Source: Candidula unifasciata
Taxonomy: Eukaryota > Mollusca > Gastropoda > Stylommatophora > Geomitridae
Assembly: GCA_905116865.2 (NCBI GenBank)
Contig: CAJHNH020001112.1
Coordinates: 1,215,932 to 1,279,931 of the forward strand
Direction of reading: 5' to 3'
DNA length: 64,000 nt
In this document: piece after piece, positions 44,178 through 56,059 of the stretch
Numbering within the stretch: position 1 is the stretch's first letter
Layout: each line of letters begins with the position of its first letter
The notes under the pieces: generated by a model
The model's input: only the letters and a program-made list of their open reading frames with translations
Databases searched by the model: none
Told to the model about the DNA's origin: nothing
Made by a program: the position numbers and the translations under genes

Positions 44178-45160
44178 TAGCCAGTAAAAATAGGAGACGC
44201 GACAAAAAACATCCCTGTCGCACACCTGTTTTTATTTAAAATTTATCTGTTAGCTTTCCCTCACGAAGAACTCGACATTTCGTGTCTTTATAGGTTGCCT
44301 TTACTAAGTAAATAATTTTCTGTGGGATTCCATAGTGCCCCATCAATTTCCAGAGAGATTCCACATCAATGCTGTTAAATGCCTTTGCATAGTCAATGAA
44401 TTCAGTGTGAAGTGGTGAGTTCAGTTCAATGCCTTGCTCTTTTATAATACGTAATATGGCTATCTGGTCAGTACAGGATCTGTTTGGCTGAAAACCTGCC
44501 TGTTCGTCTCTTATTAATAGCATCTTTTAATCTTTTCAAAAAAATCCTACCTAATATTTTTCCTGGAACTATAGGCAACATAATTCCTTTATAGTTTTCA
44601 CACTCCTGTAGATCACCTTCAAGGGAAAGGGGGGGGGGAGGGGGGGGGGGAGGCATATTCACAAAATGTCATTTTATCCAGTCTGCTGGTATTTTTTCGG
44701 TCTCCCAGACTTTATTAAATAATTTATGCAGCAATTCCGTGGATGTGTTTATGTTGGGCCTAATGTCTTCTGATGGGATATCATCTGGACCTGCTGCCTT
44801 TCCTTTCTTGAGAAGATTGATAGCTTTTCTAATGCCCTCTTTAGATGGTATCTCACAGATGAAATCCAGTTCTATTTTTAAAGACTGGATATCTGGGGGA
44901 ACCTCTGGACCTGGTCTATTTAAAAGCATTTCAAAATATTCAACCCATCTGTCCATTTGATCTTTACTGTTAGGAAGTACCTTCTCTTGCGTATTTTTTT
45001 TTTATTGCTCCAGTTGGCTGACTATAGTTACCTTCTAATTTTCTTGTGTTACTGTAAAGTTCTCTAAAGTTTCCTTCTTCTGCTGCTGTCCCCGCTTCTT
45101 GTGCTAGATCACTTAAATATTTCACTTTATCTGCCCTTTTACGCTTCCTTATTGGCTTCG
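44178..45160 (-). pseudogene. LINE copy 1, 5' part
   Basis: Continues copy 1 upstream: RNRPCS-type linker, GKAAGPDDIPSE, ECENYKGIML, FIDYAKAFNSID and RQGCFLSRLLFLLAI up to the insertion point. It is 5'-truncated near 45160. At 44628-44652 a G-run has replaced or expanded part of the coding sequence before KLPKKGD. Confidence 0.88.
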
Positions 45161-45604
45161 ATTACTGATTAGAATTTTCTGCTTTGGCTAATCTATATCT
45201 GTTGTTTCCGCCGTGATTCGTCTTGAGAATTATGTTTATTTGCCTTCTTTGTCTTTTTTAATTGTACATTAAGCAAAGTTCGTCTCTTTGAATTTGTGAC
45301 ATCTCTCTTTATTATATTGAGTCTGGGTCAATCGCTCCTTGTTGTCTCACAGACTAGTACAATGCGTCAATCATTATCTACGAATCCTTCAGAATTGTTG
45401 CTATCTAGACAGTAGCAGTATCAGTCGTCTGATCTGTTTTTTCCTCCGGCTGTTAACTAAGGTTTACCGTACCATCCTGCGAGTGAATAATCGCAATCTG
45501 GGCGACCCACCGATCCCAGTCATCCCGATCAACCTCCAAAGAAGCTATAATTAGCGCACCCGTAAACGGCAACCCCAGCCAAGTGTAACCAGCATGCCTA
45601 TAGT
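45161..45604. other. No recognisable feature
   Basis: Short ORFs only. Confidence 0.5.
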
Positions 45605-45960
45605 GGCAAGGACGTAGCATCAGCATAGCGTACGGGCCCTCTCGAGTGCTGGAGATCCTGGGTTCAAGCCCCAATGAAGGCTGAGATTTGTTTGAGTAGA
45701 CTTACAGTAATTTCCCGTGTCTCTGGGTAGTGGGATCGAACGCCCGTGCAAATTGTTAAGGACGTAAAAATATCGCTCGGCTGTTGGAAATCGAAAAGAG
45801 TAGCCTAACCGAGATGCCCGGGCACAGTTTGGAAAAAATCCACCCAAAGTATTTCAGGATCCTCGCCAGTGCTACGAAGCCCATGCACTGGGCTGACATT
45901 CTTCGGACTTCGGCTTGAGTTAGGAGTAGAACGGAGAACTACTCATGAGTTACTACCCTT
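45605..45960 (+). mobile_element. tRNA-derived SINE, family 3
   Basis: A tRNA-like head with B box GGGTTCAAGCCCC at about 45660, then TTTCCCGTGTCTCTGGGTAG and TCGAACGCCCGTG. It ends CTTGAGTTAGGAGTAGAACG. A reverse copy at 62865-63205 aligns along its whole length, defining a ~340-bp family. Confidence 0.82.
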
Positions 45961-46057
45961 GTGCCATGAAGTTGATCCGTTGTTCAAACCTAAACCTAAA
46001 TAGCAAACAGTAGCGTGTGTTCAATCAACAACAAACTACATAGAACCAACATCAGCG

Positions 46058-46197
46058 AAGGCTCAACCATGGGCCCTATGAACATCCAAGATCTATAAGA
46101 GGAGGCAGCAAACCGCCAGATATGGAAAGCTATGACCTCTGTCCTAGGCGTCTCCCTAGGCTCAAGTGGAAAGACTAACTAGTTAACTAACTAACTA

Positions 46198-46199
<2 letters not shown>
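46058..46199 (+). mobile_element. LINE 3' end, (CTAA)n tail
   Basis: Matches the last ~130 bp of the element at 6250-8058 (GCTCAACCAT; GGAAAGCTATGACCTCTG) and ends in CTAACTAACTAAC. Strongly 5'-truncated. Confidence 0.82.
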
Positions 46200-46228
<29 letters not shown>

Positions 46229-46465
46229 CTTCTTCTTCTTCTTCTTCTTCTTCTGCATTTTTATCCCCAATGGAGCATAGGCCCTCAACCTACTCCCGCC
46301 AAGTCATTCTATCCTTGCTATTACATGGAGCTCTCCCCATATCCTCCCCATCTTTCTAACTACATTCTCCAGCTCTCTTCTCCATATGTTTTTGGCCTAT
46401 CTTTTTTCCTATGCCCCTGTGGGTTCCAACGCAAAGATTTTCTAGTTATGCTGTTTTCCTGACTA
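46200..46465 (-). mobile_element. LINE 3' end with (GAA)n tail
   Basis: TTC(18) at 46200-46253, then the reverse of the LINE copy 1/2 3' region (CCAATGGAGCATAGGCCCTC) to about 46465. It abuts the previous LINE tail to tail. Confidence 0.87.
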
Positions 46466-46486
46466 ACTAACCAACCATAATGGGAG

Positions 46487-46768
46487 CGGCCTTGATGTAA
46501 CTGCCATACGCTGGTCTGTCAATCCAAAGTCGCGGTTTCAGGTCCTGGTGAAGCCGGAAGTTTTTTTTTTTTTTTTTCCTTTAAAAACTGACCGTGGCCA
46601 CCAGGTTGACCTACACTGAAATGGATACGAGATAACGTCATGAAAAGTAAAGGCGGCATTTGTGACGTTGACCACATCAACCATCAAGTGCGGATTAGTC
46701 TATAAAATATAGGTCTTACCCTATCTTCTTAATATGCTTGACGGCGGGAAAAGTGTTCTTGACATTTG
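46487..46768 (+). mobile_element. SINE family 1, full-length diverged copy
   Basis: Head (CAAAGTCGCGGTTTCAGGTC), T-run, body (AGTAAAGGCGGCATTTGTGA; GTCTATAAAATATAGGTC) and a degraded 3' end. Confidence 0.82.
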
Positions 46769-46857
46769 TTAGCCAACTAAACTCTCTGGTTTATTTTCTA
46801 CAGCTCCTGTTATATCTATTTATGAAGGTAAAGGAATGAAGCAGGCGTACTGTACGT

Positions 46858-47031
46858 GTTTATGGATAATGTTTATGGATAATGTTTATGGATTGTATAG
46901 ATAATGTTTATGGTAAATGTTTATGGATACTGTGTATTGACAGTGTGTACGAATAATGTTTATGGGTAATGTTTATGGATAATATTTATAGATAATATGT
47001 ATGGATAATGTTTATGGATCATGTTTATGTA
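46858..47031. repeat. 13-bp minisatellite
   Basis: Unit GTTTATGGATAAT repeated about eleven times with substitutions and one disrupted segment near 46930. No coding sense. Confidence 0.9.
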
Positions 47032-47081
47032 CAATCGCCACTCAAAAGATCTAATCAGAAGGTCACGGTTCAATCGTTCTT

Positions 47082-47160
47082 CTTTTTCTTTGCATTCACC
47101 GGCTGTAAACTCCAGTTCGTTTACTTCTTGACTTTTGACTTGTCCCAGAACCTCAGCATA
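47082..47160 (-). repeat. Repeat shared with 51757-51830, beside TTC run
   Basis: GCATTCACCGGCTGTAAACT and TTTTGACTTGTCCCAGAA recur at 51757 onward. Both copies are flanked on the left by TTC repeats, so this is probably another LINE 3' end with a GAA tail (FTAGEC-type C-terminus on minus). Confidence 0.6.
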
Positions 47161-47454
47161 ATGAAAACAACTAACGTGCCAGCATATCCCTGTCACGTTC
47201 AACTGCTGGTCCGAGGTCTTGAATTCGAATCCACAACATAAAAGAATTACAGTCAAACTTCGTTAATACAAACTTGCTTAAGACGAAGATGTAGCTCAAC
47301 TTAATATCAATCCAACATGGGTGCAGTATATTTGTTAGTCCCCGATTATGAAGAATTTTTATTTACACTTACTCATTTTCATTGCATTGGAATTCGTCTT
47401 AACAAGGTTCTACTTTTAATAATTGATTTTCCCTTTCAGATCGATCCATTGATA

Positions 47455-47516
47455 CTAGGAACTATTCTGGGAAGTAAAGACGACCGGCGTTATCTTGACC
47501 ACATAAGACAGGTATG
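47455..47516 (+). mobile_element. SINE family 1 body fragment
   Basis: Short stretch GGGAAGTAAAGACGACCGGC followed by GTTATCTTGACCACATAAG, the SINE body only. Confidence 0.55.
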
Positions 47517-47577
47517 TTCCTACAGTGAGACACCTATCGCTTCAGAGGTCCAGGATATGCTTTAAATATTTTCTTTA

Positions 47578-47930
47578 GGATATGCAGATGTGTTGGGAAA
47601 CGAACAGGCAGACAGACTAGGCTGATTCTGCACCACTCGCTGGTAAACCAATGCATGACAAGGTAGATGTTGTAAACATCCTTCGCCAGCGAGTGAACTG
47701 TAAGGTGACACAATTATCACCGTTTGAAGAGAATGGTGTAACGGAAATTACTAGGGCATTTGAGAGACACTTAATACTCAGAGAAAACGCAACACAGAAA
47801 TACAATCAACCTGCTACTGGTACTACCAGAGTTCAAACTCTTCACTGGCTGCTGAAGATGGGGATAGAGCACTTATGTCAATGGCCAAAGTGCTGTGATG
47901 TCGGGTCTTGAAACTCAACTCAACCCAACC
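47578..47930 (+). pseudogene. I-like LINE 3' end (RNase H tail)
   Basis: After ADVLGNEQADRLG-like RNase H coding, the frame runs PMHDKVDVVNILRQRV through HWLLKMGIEHLCQWPKCCDVGS. This is the same C-terminal pattern as 59760-60045 and, reversed, 20295-20765. Confidence 0.75.
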
Positions 47931-48570
47931 CATATAGTGCCATAGTGTCAATTATTCCATAACGCATACATCTAACGCCACGTTTGTATTGCAACACCGG
48001 CTTGGAAAAGGTCCTTCACTTTATTTACATGCACATCCCTGTATAACCATTTCTTTGTGCATGAAAGTCTTCCTAAATATCATCGACTCTAAGACAAATG
48101 AAGGACAAGCAAATCGTACAGAAAGGCTATACAAAAGACGCCTACACTCATTTATTTCTAGTGACAAGTCTTTCAGTAATCTGTCGACACTAAAATGAAA
48201 ATTCATAATTCAAGTAAGAGTTTGCCTCTAACTAATTCACACTGTTTGGTAATTCTACAGGGACATAGGACACACCAGAAAACAGGGAAATGGTAATTTT
48301 ACGCGAATGGTCTAATGAAATATTTGCATCAGAATCTATAAGTAATTTGTTTCCTGTACGAAAGTGAAAACCCTGAGGAAGAAAATTGCGTGACTTGATT
48401 GGTTCAGTTCTTTAACTATAGAAGTAACCTTGGATTTGAATGTGTTTGGTGCGAAAATTACTAAATGTTTTCGATTTTCACATTGTCGTATCTTTCGGAT
48501 TTATCATAATCAGCATATTCTTGTTGGAAATTGGCAACGCAATTGAAGTTCTCCAGTGAACTCTTTCCTG
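47931..48570. other. No recognisable feature
   Basis: Short ORFs without domains. Confidence 0.5.
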
Positions 48571-48606
48571 CCTAAGACTGACTACTGTCTTTACTTGGTG
48601 CATTCT

Positions 48607-48823
48607 CCTTCTTCTGCTTCTGCTTCTGCTTCTGCTTCTGCTGCTGCTGCTGCTGCTGCTTCTTCTTCTTCTTCTTCTTCTTCTTCTTCTTCTTCTTCTT
48701 CTTCTTCTTCTTCTTCTTCTTCTTCTTCTTCTTCTTCTTCTTCTTCTTCTTCTTCTTCTTCTTCTTCTTCTTCTTCTTCTTCTTCTTCTTCTTCTTCTTC
48801 TTCTTCTTCTTCTTCTTCTTCTT
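48607..48823. repeat. Compound (TTCTGC)n(TGC)n(TTC)n array
   Basis: About five TTCTGC hexamers, seven TGC triplets, then about 55 TTC triplets. The Ser-rich and Lys-rich frames are artefacts. Confidence 0.97.
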
Positions 48824-49330
48824 CAGCATTCCGAGCCCTTAAGGTTCATTGCTGCATATCACCCGCCTCCATCATCTCTCTGGTTGGCCTTCTCTCTCCA
48901 GTTGATGACACCAAGTGTTTGCAAGTCCAGTTGAATATTATCTCTCTATAGTTTTCTTGGTCTGCCTCGTGGTCTACGAACATTCATCTCCATCGTGTAT
49001 ACAGTTTTTTTTTTTTTTTTTAACTTCTCTGTCATCTGACATTCTTTAGATTTACCCCAACCATTTCAGTCTATTAGCTCTCATGGTGTCAATGATCAGT
49101 GGTGATTTAAACTTATTATGAATTTCTTTGTTGCTTCTCACTCTCCATTCACCGCTGTTTGCAACTTTGATGGGTCCAAAGATTCGCCTTAAGACTCGGT
49201 TTTCGAAAACCTGTAATAAAGTTGCATCTCTTTTAGTTGTGATCCAAATTTCAGAGCAATATAAAACGACTGGTCTTATCAACGTTCTATAGATTTTGAT
49301 CTTGATGTTTGGAACGAACACTGGGAACTA
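48824..49330 (-). pseudogene. LINE C-terminal region ending in (GAA)n
   Basis: Minus-strand KIKIYRTLIRPVVLYCSE, ITTKRD, NRVLRRIFGPIK, GEWRVRSNKE and TMRANRLKWLG; then, after a frameshift, RPRGRPRK. The last codons (AAMNLKGSEC) run straight into the GAA array at 48823. The clearest case in the window of a microsatellite growing from a LINE tail. Confidence 0.85.
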
Positions 49331-50086
49331 TAAATGAGAACCATGCAAGTGGGATATAAATGATAACAACTATGCCATTGTCTTGTAACCTGTCAATATT
49401 GTTGTTAAGGATGTGTTAGACACGTGACATCGCGGTTCAGATGAACACTGTGTCATCGTAATAAAAGTTTGAATAAGGCTGCTGCACTTTTAACATGCAC
49501 CACACAGGAGCAGTATTATTGTACCAGTTTTTGATCAGTCAAGGAGTGAAAGCTCCAGAAACTCAGCGTCGAATGAAGATCGTTATAGTGATAAGGGCCG
49601 GAGTAACAGTTAAACACACCATGCACGTGTTAAGAGCATCACGGAAGAAGCAAGCACTACATACATACTAAATAGCCTTGGAGTTATGCTTTTTTTTTAT
49701 TTATTATTGATTAAAAAATGTTTAAAAATCCAGGCAGAACAACAATGCAACAAGACGGGCTTAATCTTTTTTTAAGAATAGAAGCAGATGTGTTATGAGA
49801 GATAAGTTTGAGGATCTGACGAAAGTTTGTGAAATTTAGAAAAAAAGAGAAATCTTCTCAAACCTGAATGAAGTGATAGTATACAGAAATGTACATTGTT
49901 TTTAATCTAGCTTAAGTTTTGTTTTCGATAAATAAAATATTATTTAAGGTTTATTATCGAATGCAGTGTGAATTACACATACACACACGCACACGCACAC
50001 ACACACATATATAGGGGCGCCAGTGACGTATCAACACATGGGCTCGCTAGGCACTTGCCTGGTGCTCCCTCGAGCATGTGTGTCCT
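49331..50086. other. Unassigned, with (CA)n at 49976-50007
   Basis: AT-rich sequence; no domain in any ORF. Confidence 0.5.
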
Positions 50087-50217
50087 ATGCTAGTCTGTGT
50101 ATGCCAAGTGACCATAACATTTCATTGCTCTGAGTGGTTGTCGTAGGAGCCTTATGTTAATCTGTGTATATCAAGTGACCATTTACATTTCATTCCTCTT
50201 AGTGGTTGTCGTAGAAG
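50087..50217 (+). repeat. ~65-bp tandem duplication, two units
   Basis: Both units contain CTGTGTAT, CAAGTGACCAT and GTGGTTGTCGTAG with about 85-90% similarity by eye. Confidence 0.8.
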
Positions 50218-51131
50218 CACCAAGCACACTGGTTCAGGGGTCCATAACGCTGTGAAGACGATTATGGGGGGGGGGGGGGGCAAAACTTTTTAAGGGCTTG
50301 AGATGGGGGGGGGGGGGGGTGAGTGAAGAAGCCACCAAAATCTTGCAAGGGCATCAAGGGGCCCTAATATGGTCCTGATAGCGATGCACGCCTGTCAGTT
50401 CTGCAAGTTTGTGAGTGAAGTAGGATGCATCAAAACTGCGTGACGTCTACCCTCTTTCTAAATATGTGGTTAAAGATTTCATAAAATTTCAAGCGCATCA
50501 TAATAATAATAACAATTATTATTACTAGTGTGTATACGTGTTTATATATATATAAGCGCCCCCCCCCCCCTTTTTTTTTCTCTTAAAATGTTTTTCAACA
50601 GGCTAAAGATTCTCTGTTGTTGTTGTTTTTTTTTTTTTTTTCTATCGCTGCTAATAAAATACTGCAGCTACGAGTATAAAGAAAAACCATACAGACCAAG
50701 ACAGTGAAGCTATACTGTTCAAATAAAGAAACCCATAGTTACCTAATGGCGCTTTATAGTGACATTTGGATAACTATGTGTTTTACAGTAGAAATTGGTA
50801 ACGAATGGACTAAACATAGTATCAAGGGAACGCAAACTGATCAGCCAGGTTAAATCGTTCCCGTGGATGGGGAAAAATGATAAAGGCGATTTTGGGGGAA
50901 GTCTGGAATTCCTAACTTCTGATAGGACTAGACTGTTGGCCCAGGGGTGAGTTTTGCAGTTATTGAGAATCTACGATAAGAGAAGCAGGAAACGATAGAT
51001 CGCTGTGTGTTTTAGAGAAGATATACTAAACACAGAAATCAAGGATTGGTTTTGTATTGCATAAATAAAGTAACAATGAAAAAAAGAAAGATACGCATAA
51101 AAAAAGTATTATTACAAACACACGAACACGT
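50218..51131. other. Unassigned; two G-runs and a C-run
   Basis: Poly-G at about 50264-50280 and 50304-50320, poly-C then poly-T at 50558-50579. No gene seen. Confidence 0.55.
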
Positions 51132-51157
51132 ACACACACACACACACACACACACAC

Positions 51158-51241
<84 letters not shown>
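51132..51241. repeat. (CA)n(GA)n microsatellite
   Basis: CA repeats followed by GA repeats with AAAG interruptions. Confidence 0.95.
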
Positions 51242-51244
<3 letters not shown>

Positions 51245-51360
51245 ACTGGACAATGAATAAGCAGATAGAAAATGAAAACAGATGTGATTATAAAGAAGAA
51301 CAAGTTGTATTTCTTAGAGGCAAAATACAATAAAGTACAAGAGAATGAGGCGCTTCACTT

Positions 51361-51830
51361 CTCTTTTTTTTTTTTTTTTTTTTTCTTTCTTCTTCTTCTT
51401 CTTCTTCTTCTTCTTCTTCTTCTTCTTCTTCTTCTTCTTCTTCTTCTTCTTCTTCTTCTTCTTCTTCTTCTTCTTCTTCTTGTTCTTCTTTTTCTTCCTC
51501 TTCTTCTTCTTTTTCTTCTCCTTCTTCTTCTTCTTCTTCTTCTTCTTCTTCTTCTTCTTCTTCTTCTTCTTCTTCTTCTTCTTCTTCTTCTTCTTCTTCT
51601 TCTTCTTCTTCTTCTTCTTCTTCTTCTTCTTCTTCTTCTTCTTCTTCTTCTTCTTCTTCTTCTTCTTCTTCTTCTTCTTCTTCTTCTTCTTCTTCTTCCT
51701 CTTCATTTTTCTTTTTCTTCTTCTTCTTCTTCTACTTCTTCCTCTTCTTCTTCTTCGCATTCACCAGCTGTACACTCTTTCAGAAAGTTCTGGTTGTTTG
51801 TCAAAATCTGAACTTTAGTTTTGTTCCAGA
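51361..51830 (-). repeat. ~380-bp (TTC)n array plus LINE-tail-like repeat
   Basis: A T-run, then TTC with TTTTTC and CCTC interruptions to 51756. It continues into GCATTCACCAGCTGTACACT, the repeat seen at 47082-47160. Poly-L, poly-F and poly-K frames are artefacts. Confidence 0.88.
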
Positions 51831-53812
51831 ATCCGAGTTTTGCATGCATATAAATTTCACAGATCTGACCTATGTGAATGCAGATTGTTGGTTCCTTGCC
51901 TCTCATGCAGTCAGACTTCTAGGAAAGCCCCTAATTACTCGACTGTTACGAGAAGCAATTCGGGGAGGAGGTGGGTCTATTCTTGTTTTTCCAAACACTC
52001 TGGCACTGTAACACACACGGGGTGAGAATGGGATTTAAAAAAAAGTTACTGAAAGAAGTCAAAAGAAATAACAGAAATACTTTCGCAATTAGACACAAAA
52101 CACATTCACAATCATATTAAAGTAAAAAAGCCGAAGACTAGAGAGCAAGAAATAAACAATGATACAAGTATGAAGACAACATCAAGAAAGGGACCAACAG
52201 CAGTCTCTGAAAGTGTATAACCAAGGCAAGAGACAAAGAGTTTTGGAGATCCATTGCAGCCAACCTTCATATGAAGACGACACTTCATTCATATCAAGAA
52301 TGCACATCGATTTATTTGTTGTGTAGTCTTAACTTTCATGCGAGACAAACCAGTCATAAAATATTTTACCCTATAAGATGATTCTTGTCACCGAGATACA
52401 TACCTGACCTAGGTAGGTGGGCAGCTGCTTTGCTGGAAACAATTTCGTCACGATCAACAAGCATCCCGGAACGGAAATCATTATGCTGCAATTGTGACTA
52501 GGTTATGTGCCCCATATAAAATATCTTAGTTTTACACGCCACCAAAAGCACTGAAAAGGACTCCTGCAGTGTTGGTGCTATCAAAGGAAACAGATCCAAA
52601 TACTGCCCTGACCGGCGACGAAATCGTCTACTGGCGAACCAATAGGCGTCCCGAAAACGGTGTGAACCAGACCTAGACAGCAGGAAACATGTAAGAATCT
52701 TTTTCGTCCTAGTTGACTTCAGAACATCCTTGGGAACTGAATTCTTAAGTCGGGCATCAACGGTAATTTTGACCTTCCTAATGTGATAGGCTGGAAACGA
52801 CGAAGACTACTGTTCAGCAGCTGAACGGTTTTAATTTAATCTGGTTTTAAAATGACCAAGAGGCCACAGCAACAACTTTTAGTCTTAGACATTAAATTGG
52901 GGGAAAAATCTGGCTACTGGGTATACAAGACTTTGTTTAGTCTTTCAGCGAGCTTTTTGACCCTGTTGAGACCTACCCGGCTGTTGTAGTTCTGCACTTA
53001 GGACTCGCCAGCATGGGTGTGGGCGACCACAGAGGAAGGCCGGTTATCTGACTGATTTCCCTGGCTGATCTCACGGAACTTTTCAATTGGTTAGGTGGTG
53101 GTAAATTTGATTTCTATTGTATATCCACACTAAGAGATAGTTTGATGGCAGTACGCTATAGCTGGTTTGTTGGTCTGCTAGTACATGTCAGTATTTTGTT
53201 ATTCGTTGGTTTACCAGCTGCTTGGTTAGTTTTCTGCTAGTCTGCTCGTATACCTTCTAGTTGTTCTTTAGTATACTTAGTATTCGGAGTGTGTCATCAA
53301 GTATTATTGCTTTATGTCATCAAGTAAATAAAGTTTCTGTATTTCTTGACTTACATTCTTGTTATTTTAGTTAGTGTGCCTAGGTTTTACTGTTACACAA
53401 TATTAGACCCCGCACAAAAGATTTCCTGCCAGGGTGAGATATTTTTTATCCTACCCTCGCCTAAACGAACTTTTTCTCATTTTTTTTTTTTTTACTGAGG
53501 CAGCTTATGGTTGGGTTTTGGCTCCCACTCGCCAGGTCACATTGTTGAAGCTCTTGTAGGTTCGGAGTCGAGGAGATTTCAAGGAGTAGATTTCCACATT
53601 ATCCTTTATAGTTATCTATTATCTTTCCCCCATTACAAGATACCCCCTCTGCTTTGCTTCTAGTACACTAAGTTACTCGTCTGTGTCTGCCTTAGGGTCA
53701 CGTCTGCTGGCATAGATTAGCTAGTACTTACTCGGAATCTAGATCTTAGTTTTAGGCTCTACGGGGTTTTTGATGTGGCTCACGGACACGATATTTATAT
53801 GCGTATACGTAC
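51831..53812. other. Long unassigned region
   Basis: Two kilobases with only short ORFs. I found no element, domain or RNA gene. CAAGTAAATAAAGTTTCTG near 53327 could be a polyadenylation region, but no upstream coding sequence supports a gene. Confidence 0.5.
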
Positions 53813-53985
53813 ATGCCCAGGTCGACCCAGCTTTGAGTGGGTACCGGCTGCAGTCCCGGGAAGTAAAGGCGGCCGGCGTGATGCTGACCACATCACCAAT
53901 CTTGTGCTGATTGGTCTATAAAAATATAGGTCTAGCCCTATGTGCCCTATACGCCTAATGGCGTGGAAAGGGTCCTTTACTTCAC
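53813..53985 (+). mobile_element. SINE family 1, 5'-truncated
   Basis: Starts at CAGGTCGACCCAGCTTTGAG and runs to GGTCCTTTACTTCAC. Very close to the internal copy at 27563-27812. Confidence 0.87.
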
Positions 53986-54118
53986 TATATGTACATGAGA
54001 TATCATCACAGCCCGTCTGTAAAACACTTGGTCTCTGGCCAGATCTTCCGCCACCTACCCCATCCCCACGCTTCCCTCTCACCTCTTGTCCTTTGATGTC
54101 CACTTCTGTGTAGGTCAG

Positions 54119-54140
54119 GGGGGGGGGGGGGGGGGGGGGG
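54119..54140. repeat. Poly-G run
   Basis: About 22 consecutive G. Confidence 0.95.
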
Positions 54141-54366
54141 AGTATCGTCCAGCTGGTTTCCAGCATGTGGACTTTCTTTCTGCCAAAACCAATTCAAACA
54201 GGCATGCAGTGCAGAACGCTTAAGGCGATCTAGGATGTGGCTAAATTTTGTCGTGAAGAACACATTTTTTTAATTCCCGGCCATTTTCCTGCTTAAATCC
54301 GTGTCTGAATAAAAGGAATGTGTGATAAAAAGAACCAATTCTCCGGTCATCGATGAGTTTTGCTAG

Positions 54367-54595
54367 CCCGGCTCTCTAGCGTAGTTGGCTAAACCGAATT
54401 GCGCGGTGACCTGACGACGAACTCCTTGTGGTCCGGGTTAACTCCCGGGGTTAGGTAGAAAAGCCACATTTCTTCGAGATTTACGGTATTTACAATAGAG
54501 TCAAGGCCGAAAGGTTGCGATATCCATAATACCGAGCCTAAGGGTTAACAACTCGTGGCTTCTGGATACTCAAACAAACAGCAGTAAGTTTTGCT
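54367..54595 (+). mobile_element. Putative tRNA-derived SINE, family 4
   Basis: Starts with a good A box (TAGCGTAGTTGG) and, about 60 bases on, a B-box-like GGTTAACTCCC. A tRNA-unrelated body follows. One copy in the window and no target duplication found. A decayed tRNA pseudogene is the alternative. Confidence 0.5.
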
Positions 54596-54839
54596 TGTCA
54601 GGTCTGCTCTTATATGCTCTGTTTGGCTTTCTCGTCGTCCTGTTATTATTTCAACTCTCTAAATGGCGGCCACTGTCGGATCTACATAAAATCCAAAGAT
54701 TATACAACTGAAACGACTAAACTCTAATGGAAATAGTACAATTCCATGTTTTCACAGTTTATAATGCAAATATAATGCTAAAGGCGGAAATCACTGAATT
54801 CGGTGTGACCTAAAATAGTGGGCTGATGAGAGTCTGGAC

Positions 54840-55075
54840 TTTCTGTAACTATATTAAATCGACTACGGATCTGATGGTCATGGTATCAAATCCGAACTGA
54901 GCCTGCCCTTTTTTTTAAATGACTTTGGCTCTCAGGTCGACTCAGCCTCGAGTAAGTATCATAAAAAGTCATAGGAAGTAAAGGCGGCCAAGTTGATGCT
55001 GATCACATCACCCACCGAAGGCCGATTGGTTTATCTCTATATGACCAATACGCCGCCTATAAATGCATAAGAACA
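54840..55075 (+). mobile_element. SINE family 1, diverged
   Basis: Head GATCTGATGGTCATGG, CTCAGGTCGACTCAGCCTCG, GGAAGTAAAGGCGGCC and GATCACATCACCCACC. The 3' end is degraded. Confidence 0.8.
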
Positions 55076-55147
55076 GCTAAGACCTGTGGGTTACTCTTAT
55101 TTTCAAGCTCTTCCACATATCACATATTGTAAAAAATAAATGCAGCG

Positions 55148-55153
<6 letters not shown>

Positions 55154-55243
<90 letters not shown>

Positions 55244-55247
55244 TAGA

Positions 55248-55301
<54 letters not shown>

Positions 55302-55310
55302 GGGAGAGAT
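55154..55310. repeat. (GA)n/(GT)n compound microsatellite
   Basis: Alternating GA, GT and GA blocks. Confidence 0.95.
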
Positions 55311-56044
55311 TAAGTTTACACAGACTTTTATTTATGCCAAATTATTAAAGTAAGTTGTATTCAACATTTAAGACTTTTTCATGACATATTAAGAATCCCA
55401 TAAATTTCTTCCGTGGGACACGAAGCAGGAAAGACTTACATAAATATATATATAAATACAATGGTACTTCGGAAACTGAACATACTCGTTTTCGATATGC
55501 GTTCGAATTCAAAATAGTTCAAATTTAAAAGCATTTGTTTTTCTATTGGAAAAAAATGGAATCTAAATTATTATGTTCCAGGGTAATCCAAATTAAAATT
55601 TCAAAATATACTTTCCTAAATACAGTAAACCGAAAAAAGTAGTAACATGATGATGAGATTGGAATGCAAACATAAGTGTATAATAAAAAGATATAAAAGT
55701 GGTTTCTTTTTAACTACACCTCGATCGAAATGGTGACACAACACAAAGAAGTAGGAGAAAGAACGACTGACTGACTGACTTTTTACCTCACCAGGACATC
55801 ACACAAGTGATAAACACAAGCTGACACAAAGTGCTACCATTCGGATGAGGATCACCCGTGGAGAGGTCCCAGAAACCCCTTTCAGTCGTTAAGCCATATC
55901 TATGGCTACGCAATATATATGCCCCAGCTATATTCAGGGCCCCCGGCAGAAGCCAGGAAGAGACTTCAAATAACAAAAAATTGCATCCCACATGGGGACG
56001 ACTGACTGAAAGATACACAAGAAAGAACGAGAATTTCTGTAGAT
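55311..56044. other. No recognisable feature
   Basis: AT-rich; a short GACT repeat at 55766-55780. Confidence 0.5.
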
Positions 56045-56059
56045 TATTCTTTGGAAGGT

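Noticed and set aside
51831..53812. Host gene or LTR in the 2-kb unassigned stretch
   Set aside because: Checked visible frames on both strands; no domain, no terminal repeats and no convincing exon.
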